From positions 1 through 64,000 of the forward strand of contig NZ_JALBUT010000006.1 of the NCBI RefSeq assembly GCF_033971905.1: a DNA stretch of 64,000 nt. The letters run 5' to 3'. This DNA is from Intestinicryptomonas porci. GTDB taxonomy: Bacteria > Verrucomicrobiota > Verrucomicrobiia > Opitutales > Intestinicryptomonadaceae. Below, in pieces: positions 35,352 through 42,777 of the stretch. The number at the start of each line of letters is the position of its first letter. Position 1 is the first letter of the stretch. Below the pieces are notes generated by a model. That model saw only the letters and a program-made list of their open reading frames with translations, searched no databases and was not told the DNA's origin. The translations under genes were made by a program, and so were the position numbers.

Positions 35352-36818
35352 TTAAAGTGCGGGATTTCTGCCCAGGAAGCCTGCCGTCTGCTCGTAAGCG
35401 TAGGCGTAGGAAAGCAGATTTTGCTCGTCGAAAGCTTTGCCGATTAGCTGCAAGCCGATTGGCATTCCTTCCGAATTAAATCCGCAAGGAAGAGACATTC
35501 CGGGCAAACCTGCCAGATTTACGTTTATGGTGAAGATGTCGTTTAAGTACATCGAAAGCGGGTCGCCCGACTTTTCGCCTGCCTTGAAAGCACAGGCGGG
35601 AGTCGTGGGAGCGGCGATTACATCGACGGTTTTAAACGCTTCCGAAAAGTCGTTGCGAATGAGAGTGCGGACTTTTTGGGCGCGAAGGTAATATGCATCG
35701 TAATAGCCCGAACTTAAAACATAGCTTCCCAAAATAATCCTGCGCTTTACTTCCTCGCCAAAGCCTTCCGCCCTCGACTTGAAGTAAAGGTCAACCACAT
35801 CATGCGCCTTGTCGGAGCGGTGCGTGTAGCGTATGCCGTCGTATCGCGCCAAGTTTGAAGAAGCTTCGGCGGTCGCAATGATGTAGTAAACGGGTATTGC
35901 CAAGTCGGTATGTGGAAGCGATATTTCAACGATTTCCGCCCCGAGACCCTTGCAGTGTGCAACAGCCTTTTCAACCGCCGCCCGGACTTCCAAATCCATT
36001 CCGTCAACAAAGTATTCCTTCGGAATGCCGATTTTTTTCCCTTTCAAGGAATCTACGGAAAGCGTCGATGCGTAATCGGGAATGTCGATTTTCACGCTCG
36101 TTGAGTCGAGCCTGTCGTAAGAAGCAACAGCTTTCAAAAACAGCGCGCCGTCGCGGACAGTCCTTGAAAAAGAGCCGATTTGGTCCAAAGAAGAGGCAAA
36201 CGCCGCAAGCCCGTAGCGGCTTACCAGTCCGTAAGTCGGCTTTATGCCGACAACCCCGCAGAATGCGGCAGGCTGGCGTATCGAACCGCCCGTATCGGAG
36301 CCGAGCGCAATAATGGTTTCGCCCGCCGAAACGGCAGCCGCGCTTCCTCCGCTCGACCCTCCAGGAACTCTCGAAACATCCCAAGGGTTGCGGGTACTCT
36401 TAAACGCGCTGTTTTCGCAGGAAGAGCCCATTGCAAACTCGTCCATGTTGAGCCTGCCCCAAAGAACCGCGCCGTTATTTTGCAAATTTTTGACGCTCGT
36501 TGCCGTGTACGGGCTTACATAATGCTCAAGCATTTTGCTTGCGCAGGTAAGCGGCTTGTTTTCGACCGCCACAATGTCCTTTAAGGAAACAGGTATGCCG
36601 TCAAGCTCTCCCAAAGTTTCCCCTTTCGCCCTGCGCTCGTCGGACTTTTTCGCCATTTCAAGCGCGTCTTCGGGATCTTGAAAAAGAAATGCTCCGACCT
36701 TCGGCTCAACGCTGTCAGTTCTTTCAATTACCGCTTTTGTAAGCTCCAAAGATGAGATTTCGCCCTTTGCAAGCATTGACGAAAGCTCCGCGGCGTCTTT
36801 ATAAAAAATATCCATCAA
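35352..36818 (-). CDS. gatA: Asp-tRNA(Asn)/Glu-tRNA(Gln) amidotransferase subunit A
   Basis: Amidase subunit that releases ammonia from glutamine for GatCAB. The 488 residues contain the Ser-cisSer-Lys triad environment: Lys in GIPVSLKDIVAVENKPL, the Gly/Ser loop PGGSSGGSAAAVSAG and SDTGGSIRQPAAFCG with the nucleophile Ser. CGVVGIKPTYGLVSRYGL and the C-terminal LPGMSLPCGF are further family blocks. Length is normal. It is in operon order gatC-gatA-gatB, 11 bp after gatC. Confidence 0.97.
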   Translation of the reverse strand: MMDIFYKDAAELSSMLAKGEISSLELTKAVIERTDSVEPKVGAFLFQDPEDALEMAKKSDERRAKGETLGELDGIPVSLKDIVAVENKPLTCASKMLEHYVSPYTATSVKNLQNNGAVLWGRLNMDEFAMGSSCENSAFKSTRNPWDVSRVPGGSSGGSAAAVSAGETIIALGSDTGGSIRQPAAFCGVVGIKPTYGLVSRYGLAAFASSLDQIGSFSRTVRDGALFLKAVASYDRLDSTSVKIDIPDYASTLSVDSLKGKKIGIPKEYFVDGMDLEVRAAVEKAVAHCKGLGAEIVEISLPHTDLAIPVYYIIATAEASSNLARYDGIRYTHRSDKAHDVVDLYFKSRAEGFGEEVKRRIILGSYVLSSGYYDAYYLRAQKVRTLIRNDFSEAFKTVDVIAAPTTPACAFKAGEKSGDPLSMYLNDIFTINVNLAGLPGMSLPCGFNSEGMPIGLQLIGKAFDEQNLLSYAYAYEQTAGFLGRNPAL

Positions 36819-36829
36819 AAACTTCCTTT

Positions 36830-37126
36830 CTACGCTTCGTCAACAACTTTTGGAACAACTATCTGGTTTTCCCTTTTCTTGGGAGCGTTCATAAGAGCCT
36901 GCTCCACCGAGAGCGTCGGTCCTTCGATGTCGTCGCGCCACACATTGTAAATTGCATGCGCGTGTGCGCTCGGCTCTACATTTGAAACATCGACTTTTGA
37001 AAGCTTTTCAAAATACGTTAAAATTTGACCGAGCTGGCGCGAAAAAACCTCTTTTTCTTCGTCCGTAAGCTCTATGCGCGCCAAGTTGGCGACATAAGAA
37101 ATGTCTATTGCTCCATTTTTGTCCAT
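36830..37126 (-). CDS. gatC: Asp-tRNA(Asn)/Glu-tRNA(Gln) amidotransferase subunit C
   Basis: Small clamp subunit that holds GatA and GatB together. The 98 residues show the family pattern: ISYVANLARIELTDEEKEVF, LGQILTYFEKLSKVDVSNVEP and the tail WRDDIEGPTLSVEQALMNAP. It is the first gene of the gatCAB-pta operon. The DNA just upstream of its start is the 171-bp triplicated segment, so its promoter must lie in or beyond those repeats. Confidence 0.93.
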   Translation of the reverse strand: MDKNGAIDISYVANLARIELTDEEKEVFSRQLGQILTYFEKLSKVDVSNVEPSAHAHAIYNVWRDDIEGPTLSVEQALMNAPKKRENQIVVPKVVDEA

Positions 37127-37154
37127 AAGACGCTTATTTTTAAGATTGCCGCCG

Positions 37155-37660
37155 CCCTTTTCAAGCTTAATCTTTGCCGCGTCAATAAGCTTTTATGGTG
37201 ATTATTTCTATTTGCGGCGTGCAAAAAAGCCTTGCGGGTATCGAGCTTGTGCCTATTCCCCTCGTGATGAAAATCGGATCGTCGCGGTGATTTATCAACA
37301 GCCCGTCGCTTGAAAATTGCATCTGCCCTTTTCAAGCTTAATCTTTGTCGCGTCAATAAGCTTTTATTGTGATTATTTCGATTTGCGGCGTGCAAAAAAG
37401 CCTTGCGGGTATCGAGCTTGTGCCTATTCCCCTCGTGATGAAAATCGGATCGTCGCGGTGGTTTATCAACAGCCCGTCGCTTGAAAATTGCATCTGCCCT
37501 TTTCAAGCTTAATCTTTGTCGCGTCAATAAGCTTTTATTGTGATTATTTCGATTTGCGGCGTGCAAAAAAGCCTTGCAGGTATCGAACTTGTACCTATCC
37601 CCCTCGTGATGAAAATCGGATCGTCGCGGTGGTTTACCAACAGCCCGTCGCTTGAAAATT
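37155..37660. repeat. three tandem 171-bp copies of the 3' end of the metallophosphoesterase gene
   Basis: Three head-to-tail copies start at 37155, 37326 and 37497, each beginning CCCTTTTCAAGCTTAATC; the last runs to 37660. The rightmost copy is the genuine end of the minus-strand metallophosphoesterase gene (its last 45 or so codons plus the stop and about 25 bp after it). The two left copies lie outside the gene, between it and gatC, and lack the rest of the gene. The copies differ at a few sites, almost all synonymous in the gene frame (see findings). The 171-bp period is a multiple of three. Confidence 0.95.
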
Positions 37661-38372
37661 CAGTGTAAAGGGAAATGACATTCTTTAAGACGGGTCCGTA
37701 AAATGGAATTCTGAACTGCCCTCCGTGCGTATGCCCCGCAAAAGTTACGGACGCCTTGCGCGGAAGCGCGGGAAAAATCGAGGGGTCGTGGGTAAGAAAA
37801 ATGCAGGGCGCACCTTCGGGAACTTCCTCAAAAGTTTTTTGCAAATTGAAAATATCGGTGCCGAAATCGGGTATGCCCGCTATATAAAAATCTCCGTTTT
37901 TGGTCTCCACCTTCGCGGATTTGTTTCGCAAGAACTTAACGCCCGCGCGGGAAATCTGCTCCTCGATTTTTTCCGTGCCCATATCGGTGTCGTGGTTGCC
38001 CGTAATCGCGAATTTACCGAGAGGGGCTTCCATTTCCAAAATATATTCGGCAAACCTCTCATAGTCCATGGAAGTATTGTAAAAATGCCTGTTAAAGTAG
38101 TCCCCCAAGAGCAGTATCAAGTCGGGCTTTTCTTTATTAACAAGCTCGACAGTCTTTCTCATGCGCCATTTGTCGTAAAAGAACGCGCCCGCGTGAAAGT
38201 CGGAAATTACGGCAATTTTTATGTTTTCAAGTTCTTTCGTCCATTTTTTTGAATAAATTACCGATTTTGACGTATGCAGAGCAAAATACGGCTCGTAAAC
38301 AAACATGTCCGCAACAAGAGCGGCAAAAAGCACGAGAATCAGGTATTTGAGAAACTTGAAAATTTTTGCCAT
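37524..38372 (-). CDS. membrane-anchored calcineurin-like metallophosphoesterase
   Basis: Dinuclear metal phosphoesterase of the YaeI/YkuE type, 282 residues, with one N-terminal membrane helix (FLKYLILVLFAALVADMFV) and a soluble catalytic domain. Metal-binding motifs are intact: SDFHAG, LLGDYFN, GNHDT, LTHDPS and AGHTHGGQF. The C-terminus RGIGTSSIPARLFCTP is the family end block. It starts 1 bp after waaA, in an operon with fabZ- and fabF-like genes, so a lipid substrate is plausible. Chlamydial LpxG, a UDP-diacylglucosamine hydrolase in the related PVC group, has the same architecture, but YaeI-type enzymes of other function also do. Its 3' end is copied twice downstream. Confidence 0.88.
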   Translation of the reverse strand: MAKIFKFLKYLILVLFAALVADMFVYEPYFALHTSKSVIYSKKWTKELENIKIAVISDFHAGAFFYDKWRMRKTVELVNKEKPDLILLLGDYFNRHFYNTSMDYERFAEYILEMEAPLGKFAITGNHDTDMGTEKIEEQISRAGVKFLRNKSAKVETKNGDFYIAGIPDFGTDIFNLQKTFEEVPEGAPCIFLTHDPSIFPALPRKASVTFAGHTHGGQFRIPFYGPVLKNVISLYTEFSSDGLLVNHRDDPIFITRGIGTSSIPARLFCTPQIEIITIKAY

Positions 38373-38373
38373 T

Positions 38374-39663
38374 CTACTTGGAGAATTTTTTTATAAGCGC
38401 AAAAGCCCGCACGCTCGCACCCGAATTTGCATGGTGCCAGTTCAATGCGTTCAAGCCGATTTGCTTTCTAAGGGCAACGTCCTTTGCAAGTTTTAAAAGG
38501 GCCCCCTTAGCATTTTCTTTATCGGAAACTTTTATCGACGCCTTAGCTTCTTCCAATGATTCGCACATCTTTTTAAAGTTTGTCATGTTCGGGCCGTAAA
38601 CGATTGCAACGCCCGCCGCGGCGCAATCGAGCGGAGACTGCCCACCGTCGTTAGGCGGCATCGACTTGCCCGCATAGGCAAAATCAGCAACCTGCGTAAG
38701 GCGCGCAAGCTCGCCCGTCGTGTCGGCGACATAAACCAAAGTCCCGCCCGGGGCATTCTGTTTCTCCGTCCTGAAATTGAAAGGCAAAACGCCGCCCTGC
38801 AAAAGCTTGCGGACTTCCTCCCTGCGCTCGGCATGGCGCGGAACAAGTAGCAGACGCGCGTCTATTCCCGTTTTTTGGCGGATTTCCGACAAAGATTCCA
38901 AAAGCATTTCCTCTTCGCCCGCCCAAGTCGATGAGCCGAGCAGGACAAGTGAATCGTTTTCAAAGCCCATTTCAGATTTAAGCGCATCGCGTTCGCTCTC
39001 GGAAAGAGGCGCGGAATTTGAGGCGTCGAATTTTATGTTGCCGGTGGAAGAAACGATTTCGGGTTTTGCGCCAAGCTTTAAAAATCTGGCGGCGTCAAAT
39101 TCGCTTCCACAGGCGATTGCATCGAACTTGTTAAAAATGCGCCGCGCAAAAAAGCCCGCCTTGGAATACCTCTTAAAGCTCCTGTCGGAAAGCCTTGCGT
39201 TCAAAAGCAAAAGCGGCTTTTTTTTCGACTTTGCCCTGTGCAGATGCTCGGGCCACAATTCGCCTTCCATCTGGACGCACATGTCGGGCTTTATTCTGCG
39301 CCATGCAAGCGCGTTTGAAAGCCAAAAGTCAAACGGGAAAATCCCGACGTAATAACAGTATTTTGCGTACTTTTCGCGCAGGATTTTATAGCCTGTGGAA
39401 GTAGTTGTGGTTACCACGACCTCAAAACCGCCGTCTTCATGAAGAAGTTTCAGCATGCTTGAAAGAGCCTCCACTTCCCCGACGCTCACCGCCTGAATCC
39501 AAATTCGTTTTTTGTTCTTTTCCGGTGCCGGAAGATTTTTCAAAAATCCGAAACGGTGCGAAAAATCCTTTCCATAGCCTCCCCTTTTTATCATGCGCAT
39601 TGCATAATAAGGCATTAAAACCGCCATTATGGGCAGAAACAAAATTCGATAAATCCAAATCAT
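38374..39663 (-). CDS. waaA: Kdo transferase (3-deoxy-D-manno-octulosonic-acid transferase)
   Basis: Transfers Kdo from CMP-Kdo to the lipid A precursor at the inner membrane; its presence implies LPS. I set the start at the ATG at 39663 (MIWIYRILFLPIMAVL), 429 residues; the longer frame overlaps the upstream gene. There is an N-terminal membrane anchor, then GYGKDFSHRFGF, IWIQAVSVGEVEALSSMLKLL, the GT-B fold with MEGELWPEHL, LLLLNARLSDRSF, LGSSTWAGEEEMLL, and the CMP-binding end with PPNDGGQSPLDCAAAGVAIVYGPN... as the donor-site block. It lies 4 bp after the fabF-like gene and 1 bp before the phosphoesterase. Confidence 0.94.
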   Translation of the reverse strand: MIWIYRILFLPIMAVLMPYYAMRMIKRGGYGKDFSHRFGFLKNLPAPEKNKKRIWIQAVSVGEVEALSSMLKLLHEDGGFEVVVTTTTSTGYKILREKYAKYCYYVGIFPFDFWLSNALAWRRIKPDMCVQMEGELWPEHLHRAKSKKKPLLLLNARLSDRSFKRYSKAGFFARRIFNKFDAIACGSEFDAARFLKLGAKPEIVSSTGNIKFDASNSAPLSESERDALKSEMGFENDSLVLLGSSTWAGEEEMLLESLSEIRQKTGIDARLLLVPRHAERREEVRKLLQGGVLPFNFRTEKQNAPGGTLVYVADTTGELARLTQVADFAYAGKSMPPNDGGQSPLDCAAAGVAIVYGPNMTNFKKMCESLEEAKASIKVSDKENAKGALLKLAKDVALRKQIGLNALNWHHANSGASVRAFALIKKFSK

Positions 39664-39667
39664 GAAC

Positions 39668-40927
39668 TTAGGCTTTTTCAAACAATAAAGCTGTGTTTGC
39701 CCCGCCAAATCCACTGCTTAGCGACAGCGCGATTTTCGGATTTTCGTCAATTCTTTTTTGAACGATGTTGAAAGGCTTTGCCGCTTCGTCCAATTCTTCG
39801 ATGTTTGCGGAAGCCGCAATAAATCCTTCGTCCAACATGAGAGCGCAAAAGCCGGATTCCATCGCGCCCGCCAAAGACAAGCCGTGCCCCGTCAGGGATT
39901 TTGTCGAGCTAATCGGAGTTTTCGGACTTTCGCCGAATACGCTTGCGATTGCTTTAAGCTCCGCAGTGTCGCCGATTGGAGTGGACGTGCCGTGGGTGTT
40001 TATGTAGCCGACATCTTCGGGTTTTACCCCCGTAGATGAGAACGCAAAGCGCATTGCGTTTGCAAGCCCCTCGCCCTGCGGATGAGGAATTGCGACATTG
40101 TATCCGTCGCTCGCCTGCCCCCAGCCCAAAAACTTCGCATAGACTTTCGCGCCGCGCATCTTTGCCGTTTCTTCTTCTTCCAAAACCAAGACAGTTGCCC
40201 CGCCTGTTCCGACAAAGCCGTCCCTGTGCTTGTCGTATGGGCGCGAAGCCTTTGAGGGGTCTTTATTGCAAGAAAGAGCCCTCATGCCCGCAAAAGGCAG
40301 GATTGTGCGCGCGTTTCCGTCCTCTCCGCCAACCACGAACATGCGCTTTTGGCGTCCGCTTGAAATTTCGTCGAAAGCAAAACCCATAGCGTGCGAAGAG
40401 CTTGCGCACGCCGATGCAAAGCCGCAGCTTGCGCCCTTGATTTTAAAAGCCGAAACCAAATTAAAAGAAAGAGTGCCTACAACCGAGGAAACAACGCCCA
40501 TCGGGGAACAGCGCATTACACCGAACTTGTCGAGCCGCGCCATGTTGTCAACAAGCATGGAGGTAGAGCCTGCAGATGCCGTGTACATGCCCGTTTCAAC
40601 GTTTGAGATGTCGCTTTCGGAAAGGTTTGCATCTTCTATCGCCTGCTTCATTGCACAATACGCGTAAAGGCAGTGCGGGGAAAATCCGCGCATGACTTCC
40701 CTTCTTAGCGAATACTGTTCGGGATAGGTCCAGTCTTCATAGTCAAAGCTTTCGGTATTGAAGCCCTTGATTGTTCCCAAGCATTTCACGGGAATTTTGT
40801 CCCCCGCAAACCCATCGTAAAGCTCTATGCCCGAAAGAGAATTTTTGAGGCTGTTTAAGACTTCCCCTTTGGAATTGCCTATGCTCGTTATAAATCCAAG
40901 CCCTGTTATTACAACGTTTTTTGACAT
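39668..40927 (-). CDS. beta-ketoacyl-ACP synthase (FabF-like)
   Basis: Condensing enzyme that elongates acyl-ACP with malonyl-ACP. The 419 residues have the thiolase fold with the active-site Cys in FASACASSSHAMGFA (about 173), the two His in NTHGTSTPIGD and TGHGLSLAGAME, and the Lys in STKSLTG. The GFGGANTALLFEKA C-terminus is typical of KAS II. The short insert around PEQYSLRREVMRGFSPH and the replacement of the usual ACTSG by ACASS suggest a specialised rather than the main FabF. It sits between a FabZ-like gene (4 bp) and waaA (4 bp), so it may make a dedicated acyl chain for the envelope. Confidence 0.9.
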   Translation of the reverse strand: MSKNVVITGLGFITSIGNSKGEVLNSLKNSLSGIELYDGFAGDKIPVKCLGTIKGFNTESFDYEDWTYPEQYSLRREVMRGFSPHCLYAYCAMKQAIEDANLSESDISNVETGMYTASAGSTSMLVDNMARLDKFGVMRCSPMGVVSSVVGTLSFNLVSAFKIKGASCGFASACASSSHAMGFAFDEISSGRQKRMFVVGGEDGNARTILPFAGMRALSCNKDPSKASRPYDKHRDGFVGTGGATVLVLEEEETAKMRGAKVYAKFLGWGQASDGYNVAIPHPQGEGLANAMRFAFSSTGVKPEDVGYINTHGTSTPIGDTAELKAIASVFGESPKTPISSTKSLTGHGLSLAGAMESGFCALMLDEGFIAASANIEELDEAAKPFNIVQKRIDENPKIALSLSSGFGGANTALLFEKA

Positions 40928-40931
40928 ATTT

Positions 40932-41387
40932 TTAAAAATCGAATGTTAATGAAATTTTTTCGGCATAAGCGGCCTTTTCGCCGTTTACGAATATGGAGCC
41001 TTCAAAAATGCCTATCGGATGGCGTATTCTTTTGGCTGAAACTTTCATTTCAAGCCTGTCGCCCGGCTTGCAAATGCGCATGCACCTGACTCCGTCCGCC
41101 GAAGTGAAAAATATGCGCTCCTTGTTTGCATTTTTGCCCGAAGGGTCGATTTCTCCCCTCATCAAAAGCACGATGGCAAGCTGCCCCAATGCTTCAAGCA
41201 TAACCGATGCGGGGAAAACGGGATTATTCGGGAAATGCCCCTTCAAGAAAAACTCATCGCCTTTTATGGTGTAAGAGCCGTGTACTTCGCCGCCTTCAAT
41301 TTCCGCATCCTCGACAAAAAGATAAGGATGCTGTTGCGGCATAAAGCTTTCGATTTCTTCTTTTGTAAACTTTTTTAAGTTGCACAT
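40932..41387 (-). CDS. 3-hydroxyacyl-ACP dehydratase (FabZ/FabA-type hotdog)
   Basis: Dehydrates 3-hydroxyacyl-ACP in fatty acid elongation. I start it at the ATG at 41387 (MCNLKKFTKEEIESFMPQ), 151 residues, slightly longer than the usual FabZ. The catalytic His is in PQQHPYLFVEDAEIEGG and the Glu/Asp helix is GHFPNNPVFPASVMLEALGQ, the hallmark of the family. The C-terminal strand GIFEGSIFVNGEKAAYAEKI fits the hotdog fold. It is first gene of the fabZ-fabF-waaA-phosphoesterase group, divergent from nadK. It could be a FabZ specific for lipid A or another envelope lipid rather than the housekeeping one. Confidence 0.88.
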   Translation of the reverse strand: MCNLKKFTKEEIESFMPQQHPYLFVEDAEIEGGEVHGSYTIKGDEFFLKGHFPNNPVFPASVMLEALGQLAIVLLMRGEIDPSGKNANKERIFFTSADGVRCMRICKPGDRLEMKVSAKRIRHPIGIFEGSIFVNGEKAAYAEKISLTFDF

Positions 41388-41473
41388 ATCAAATATAAAA
41401 TACAATCACACTTTTATTTTCTTTCAATAAAAAATTGTTGCCTACTCCGATAAAATAGACAATCTTCATTGTC

Positions 41474-42307
41474 GTGAATTCGTCAAAAAATAAAATTTTA
41501 TTTGCCGTAAACCGCACAAAGCCCAATGCCGACATTCTCGTAAAAAGGCTTTCGGGCGCGGCAAAGCGCGAAAACTTTGAATGCGTAATAGAGGGCAAGT
41601 TTCCGCCCCCCGAAGACGCCTTCAAAGACGCGAAATGCTGCTGTGTAATCGGCGGAGACGGCACAATACTTTCCTGCCTAAGCGGCGCGGCAAAATACGG
41701 AGTTCCGATTTTCGGGATAAATCTCGGCAAACTCGGATTTATGGCGACATTTACCGATTCCATTTCAGACGAAGAATTTTTGGATATGGTAAACGGCAAG
41801 AACGCAGAAATGGAAACACGCACAATTCTGTCGGCAAGCTTCGGCAAAAACCGCTTTCTCGCGCTAAACGAATTTGCCGTAAAATCGCAGTCGCCCGCGG
41901 AAATACTATCTGCCGAAGTTTTGGCTGACGGGGAATTTGTCGCGGATTTTGTGGGGGACGGGTTGATTTTTTCAACGCCCACGGGAACTTCCGCATACAA
42001 CCTTTCGGCGGGCGGGCCCTTAATACACCCTAAAGCGAGAGTCTTCGCGCTTACGAGCATCTGCCCGCACACGCTCTCAAACCGAAGCCTTGTATTCGAT
42101 TCCGAAACGAAGCTTGAAATCCGCGCAAAAAACCCGAACGCAGTCTTGATAAGAGACGGCAATGTGGAAAAAAGCTGGCGAGGAGAGCCGCTTTTTGTGG
42201 AAGCCGCGCCCGAAACAGTGAAATTCGTACGCCCCGCCGGTCATTCCCATTTTTATATTCTGCGCACAAAATTGGGCTGGGGCGGAAATCCCCGCACTCA
42301 AAGATAG
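41474..42307 (+). CDS. nadK: NAD kinase
   Basis: Phosphorylates NAD+ to NADP+. The 277 residues show GGDGTILSCLSGAAKYGVPI, GINLGKLGFMA, the catalytic DGLIFSTPTGTSAYNLSAGG block and HPKARVFALTSICPHTLSNR. The start is a GTG at 41474 (VNSSKNKILFAVNR...); no ATG lies between it and the motifs, and no Shine-Dalgarno precedes it. It heads a tight plus-strand operon: 2 bp to the small membrane protein, then 3 bp to the yihY-like gene and 1 bp to pdxH. It ends in TAG. Confidence 0.95.
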   Translation: MNSSKNKILFAVNRTKPNADILVKRLSGAAKRENFECVIEGKFPPPEDAFKDAKCCCVIGGDGTILSCLSGAAKYGVPIFGINLGKLGFMATFTDSISDEEFLDMVNGKNAEMETRTILSASFGKNRFLALNEFAVKSQSPAEILSAEVLADGEFVADFVGDGLIFSTPTGTSAYNLSAGGPLIHPKARVFALTSICPHTLSNRSLVFDSETKLEIRAKNPNAVLIRDGNVEKSWRGEPLFVEAAPETVKFVRPAGHSHFYILRTKLGWGGNPRTQR

Positions 42308-42309
42308 CC

Positions 42310-42774
42310 ATGGAAACTCCGCAAAACGCAAAAGACAGGGTTATTGAAATGGCGGCAAAAGCCCTGAAAGAAAAGTCGCTCAAAGAAGAGACCGAAAGAA
42401 GAGTTTCGCTATGCTGTATAGCGATTTTCGCCGCGCTTAATTTCGCGCTGTTTTTCTTTGCAAATGATTTCGTTTTCGGGAACGCAAACTTAAAATATGT
42501 TGCGCTTGCGGGAGACGCGGCGATTTTTGCCGCAATTTTTTTAAAGCGCAACCCCTTTGAGTTCGCACGAGTATTCTTTGCGGCATGTGCGGGATTTTAC
42601 TCGTATTTATATTTTTGCCAAGACATGGGACAGACCGCGGCAATAAACGCCATCTACTGGCTTTCGGCAACCCCTCTCACAATCAGAATGAAAACAAAAA
42701 TCACGATTTTTACGCTCATTCTTTCCGAATGCTTTTACGTCGCGCTAATCCGCGCTATGATAGAAAGGCTCTAA
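42310..42774 (+). CDS. small integral membrane protein, unknown
   Basis: Unrecognised 154-residue protein. A charged cytoplasmic N-terminus (about 35 residues, many Lys/Glu) is followed by four hydrophobic segments: CCIAIFAALNFALFFFA, YVALAGDAAIFAAIFL, VFFAACAGFYSYLYF and IFTLILSECFYVALI. There are no catalytic motifs. It is wedged between nadK (2 bp) and the yihY-like gene (3 bp) and must be co-expressed with them. Coding is supported by this packing and the clean frame. Confidence 0.75.
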   Translation: METPQNAKDRVIEMAAKALKEKSLKEETERRVSLCCIAIFAALNFALFFFANDFVFGNANLKYVALAGDAAIFAAIFLKRNPFEFARVFFAACAGFYSYLYFCQDMGQTAAINAIYWLSATPLTIRMKTKITIFTLILSECFYVALIRAMIERL

Positions 42775-42777
42775 AAG

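Noticed and set aside
37105..37566. 153-codon minus-strand frame with three identical blocks (ADAIFKRRAVDK)
   Set aside because: It is a shadow frame through the 171-bp repeats, whose real reading frame is the end of the metallophosphoesterase.
37155..37660. CRISPR-like array
   Set aside because: The repeats are 171 bp, directly abutting, without spacers, and are copies of a coding end.
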